Source of the DNA: Pseudacidobacterium sp036264445
Lineage (GTDB): Bacteria; Acidobacteriota; Terriglobia; Terriglobales; Acidobacteriaceae
Length of the DNA: 7,834 bases
Assembly: GCA_036264445.1 (NCBI GenBank)
Contig: DATAQW010000126.1
Location: forward strand, 1-7,834
Direction: 5' to 3'
The position numbers and the translations under genes are program-made. The notes under the pieces were generated by a model, which saw nothing but the letters and a program-made list of their open reading frames with translations, was not told the DNA's origin and made no database searches. This document shows, piece by piece, positions 6,621 to 7,834 of the stretch (its first letter is position 1; each line of letters begins with the position of its first letter).

Positions 6621-7166
6621 ATGGGAACAAATTATCCAACCCGCGAAGAGACGGAAACGTCCTTCTCCAACGAACTGAAACTGATTCCGCGCTGGTCCGT
6701 TGCCGCCGCCATCCTGGCTTTTGTGGTGATGGAGTATCTCTTCTGGGTTGTTTTTCCGCATGAATCCCATCATCCGAGACCGCCGATCGGCCTGCGACTT
6801 TATTTTGCCCTTTCCTGGGGCGCGCTGGCCTCGCTTTACATGCTGATGGTCGGCTACATCAGCAATGATTCGCCGCGCCGCGGTATGAGCGTACGCGTCT
6901 GGATGATTATCTGCCTGGTGATGCCGGGAGGCATCGGCGCTGTGCTTTACTTCCTGCTCCGTCAACCCATCATTACATTGTGCCCTGCCTGTGGGACGCG
7001 CGTGCAGAGCGAATACCACTTCTGTCCGCAATGCGCATATCAGGTTTCTGCCTCCTGCGGAAATTGCTATCGCAGCGTGCGCATCACTGATCTCTACTGC
7101 GTCCATTGTGGACATAATCTCGCATCCGATAACCGTCCCGCCCGGTTGCATGCATTTCAGAACTGA
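6621..7166 (+). CDS. Three-span membrane protein with C-terminal double zinc ribbon
   Basis: This 181-residue protein has hydrophobic spans at about 26-45, 60-80 and 94-113. A cysteine-rich C-terminus holds four CxxC pairs at 121/124 (CPAC), 135/138 (CPQC), 146/149 (CGNC) and 160/163 (CVHC). The spacing is that of two tandem zinc ribbons, each probably binding one zinc and mediating protein or nucleic-acid contacts. The RRGMSVRVWMIICLVMPGG region (86-104) recalls the membrane segment of PLDc_N-type proteins, a weak resemblance. The gene starts six bases after the preceding stop, with no good ribosome site, so it probably relies on coupling and belongs to the sigma operon. Function is unknown. 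If all three spans cross fully with the N-terminus inside, the ribbons would be periplasmic, which is unusual. The PGG-containing third segment might instead be re-entrant. Confidence 0.87.
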   Translation: MGTNYPTREETETSFSNELKLIPRWSVAAAILAFVVMEYLFWVVFPHESHHPRPPIGLRLYFALSWGALASLYMLMVGYISNDSPRRGMSVRVWMIICLVMPGGIGAVLYFLLRQPIITLCPACGTRVQSEYHFCPQCAYQVSASCGNCYRSVRITDLYCVHCGHNLASDNRPARLHAFQN

Positions 7167-7292
7167 GGATTACGCGTTCAGCGATACGCGCTTTTCGGCG
7201 CCATTCCCGCCAGGGCCAGCTGATTCGGCTAACTTTTTGCTCTCGATGATCGTCTGCTTTGTTACTCATTCCGGCATAAAGATCAAAAGATG

Positions 7293-7315
7293 AACAGGCA
7301 CGCGAAGCGTGCGTT
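7293..7315 (+). terminator. Hairpin between the sigma operon and the response regulator, possible terminator
   Basis: A perfect 6-base-pair stem, GCACGC (7298-7303) and GCGTGC (7307-7312), encloses the loop GAA. It can be extended by AAC/GTT across a 2-base bulge. The tail is short (TTTACC), so termination would be weak. It lies 126 bases past the last stop of the sigma operon and 37 bases before the response regulator. It could equally be a regulatory element. The rest of the gap (7167-7292) shows nothing convincing beyond a weak 3-base-pair hairpin before TTTTT at 7234-7238. Confidence 0.4.
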
Positions 7316-7332
7316 TACCTGGGCAGCGAGTC

Positions 7333-7338
7333 TATACT
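7333..7338 (+). promoter_or_regulatory. Possible -10 promoter element of the response regulator gene
   Basis: TATACT matches the sigma-70 -10 consensus at five of six positions and lies 14 bases before ATG 7353. No well-spaced -35 box is seen: TTTACC at 7314-7319 is only 13 bases away. If real, the transcript would have a very short leader. Confidence 0.35.
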
Positions 7339-7352
7339 TTTAGTTTGACCCT

Positions 7353-7834
7353 ATGCCCATGACTGCGCTGATTATCGACGACGAAGAGCTTGCGCGCGAA
7401 GAGCTGAAATATCTGCTCGATACAACGGGTTGCGTAGAGGTGCTGGCGCAGGGAACAAACGGCATCGAGGCTGTTGATCTGATTCGCACGCATCAGCCCG
7501 ATGTTGTTTTCCTTGATGTGCAGATGCCGGGGCTGGATGGCTTTGCTGTTCTGAAAAAGCTTCTTGAACACGAAGAGAGCGAACATCTGCCACAGATCAT
7601 CTTCGCCACAGCTTACGATCAATATGCTGTCAAGGCCTTCGATGTAAACGCCATCGATTATCTGCTGAAGCCATTTGACAGGGCGCGGGTTCTGCAGGCA
7701 ATCGAGCGAGCTCGCTTGCGTCTAAATGAGATCCATGGACATGATGCGGGAGCCGCAGCGGGCAAAACCAGCGATGCGGGAGACGATGACCGTCTGAGCG
7801 CGCTGCTCAAACTGATCGAGCAGCAGCAGCAGCA
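7353..7834 (+). CDS. Response regulator, receiver domain of probable LytTR type (3' end outside window)
   Basis: Open reading frame without a stop, cut by the window edge after 160 full codons. The receiver domain occupies about residues 4-125: acidic pocket D9/D10, phospho-acceptor D55 in VVFLDVQMPG, switch threonine T86 in FATAYD, and lysine K106 in LLKPFD. The stretch YAVKAFDVNAIDYLLKPF (91-108) is typical of receivers joined to a LytTR DNA-binding domain (LytR/AlgR/BtsR type). The output domain lies beyond the window, so this is an inference. A polar linker follows and ends in consecutive CAG codons for glutamine (7821 onward). ATG 7353 (MPMTALIIDDE) or ATG 7359 (MTALIIDDE) could start it; neither has a ribosome site. 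A sensor kinase would be expected nearby but is not in view. Confidence 0.9.
   Translation, partial: MPMTALIIDDEELAREELKYLLDTTGCVEVLAQGTNGIEAVDLIRTHQPDVVFLDVQMPGLDGFAVLKKLLEHEESEHLPQIIFATAYDQYAVKAFDVNAIDYLLKPFDRARVLQAIERARLRLNEIHGHDAGAAAGKTSDAGDDDRLSALLKLIEQQQQ

Noticed and set aside
6180..7151. Open frame of 323 codons on the minus strand
   Set aside because: It is antisense to two well-supported coupled genes, His/Gln/Ala-rich, with no domain or ribosome site.
7821..7834. CAG trinucleotide repeat as a regulatory microsatellite
   Set aside because: It is in frame within the response regulator and encodes a glutamine linker, common between receiver and output domains. The window ends before its length can be seen.

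Overview
The window looks like chromosomal DNA of an acidobacterium (Acidobacteriota, probably class Terriglobia). This is an inference from the protein families, the moderately high GC content, the sigma/anti-sigma pair with a periplasmic C-terminal domain, and the divergent secreted M1-like protein. No marker gene here proves the taxonomy. There is no sign of phage, insertion sequence, CRISPR or tRNA, and coding density is high.

Layout. (1) 9-1387, plus strand: an ECF-type sigma factor overlaps by ATGA the gene of its putative anti-sigma factor. That protein has a cytosolic zinc-binding (zf-HC2) domain, one membrane span and a periplasmic domain resembling the C-terminus of TonB. A strong hairpin (1416-1460) follows. 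(2) 1568-2620, plus: a zinc-dependent, probably NADP(H)-preferring alcohol dehydrogenase/aldehyde reductase. It ends at a hairpin (2630-2656) that probably also terminates the converging genes. (3) 5415-2680, minus: rlmB-type 23S rRNA 2'-O-methyltransferase, followed within a few bases by a secreted M1-aminopeptidase-like protein whose zinc motif reads HGLAH instead of HEXXH. (4) 5466-5553: two clusters of degenerate 7-base repeats in opposite orientation, in the divergent intergenic region. (5) 5557-7166, plus: a second ECF-type sigma factor overlaps by ATGA a small two-span membrane protein, followed closely by a three-span membrane protein with a double zinc ribbon. (6) 7353 to the end: a response regulator of probable LytTR type, cut by the window edge in a poly-glutamine linker.

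The main theme is regulation. Two independent sigma-factor operons lie within about 6 kb. The first has a classic zinc-binding anti-sigma partner. The second has membrane partners lacking that domain, which may be an undescribed way of controlling a sigma factor. The pieces most worth a second look are the TonB-C-like domain on the anti-sigma factor, the M1-like protein without its catalytic glutamate, the unusual sigma/membrane-protein/zinc-ribbon operon, and the inverted heptamer repeat clusters.
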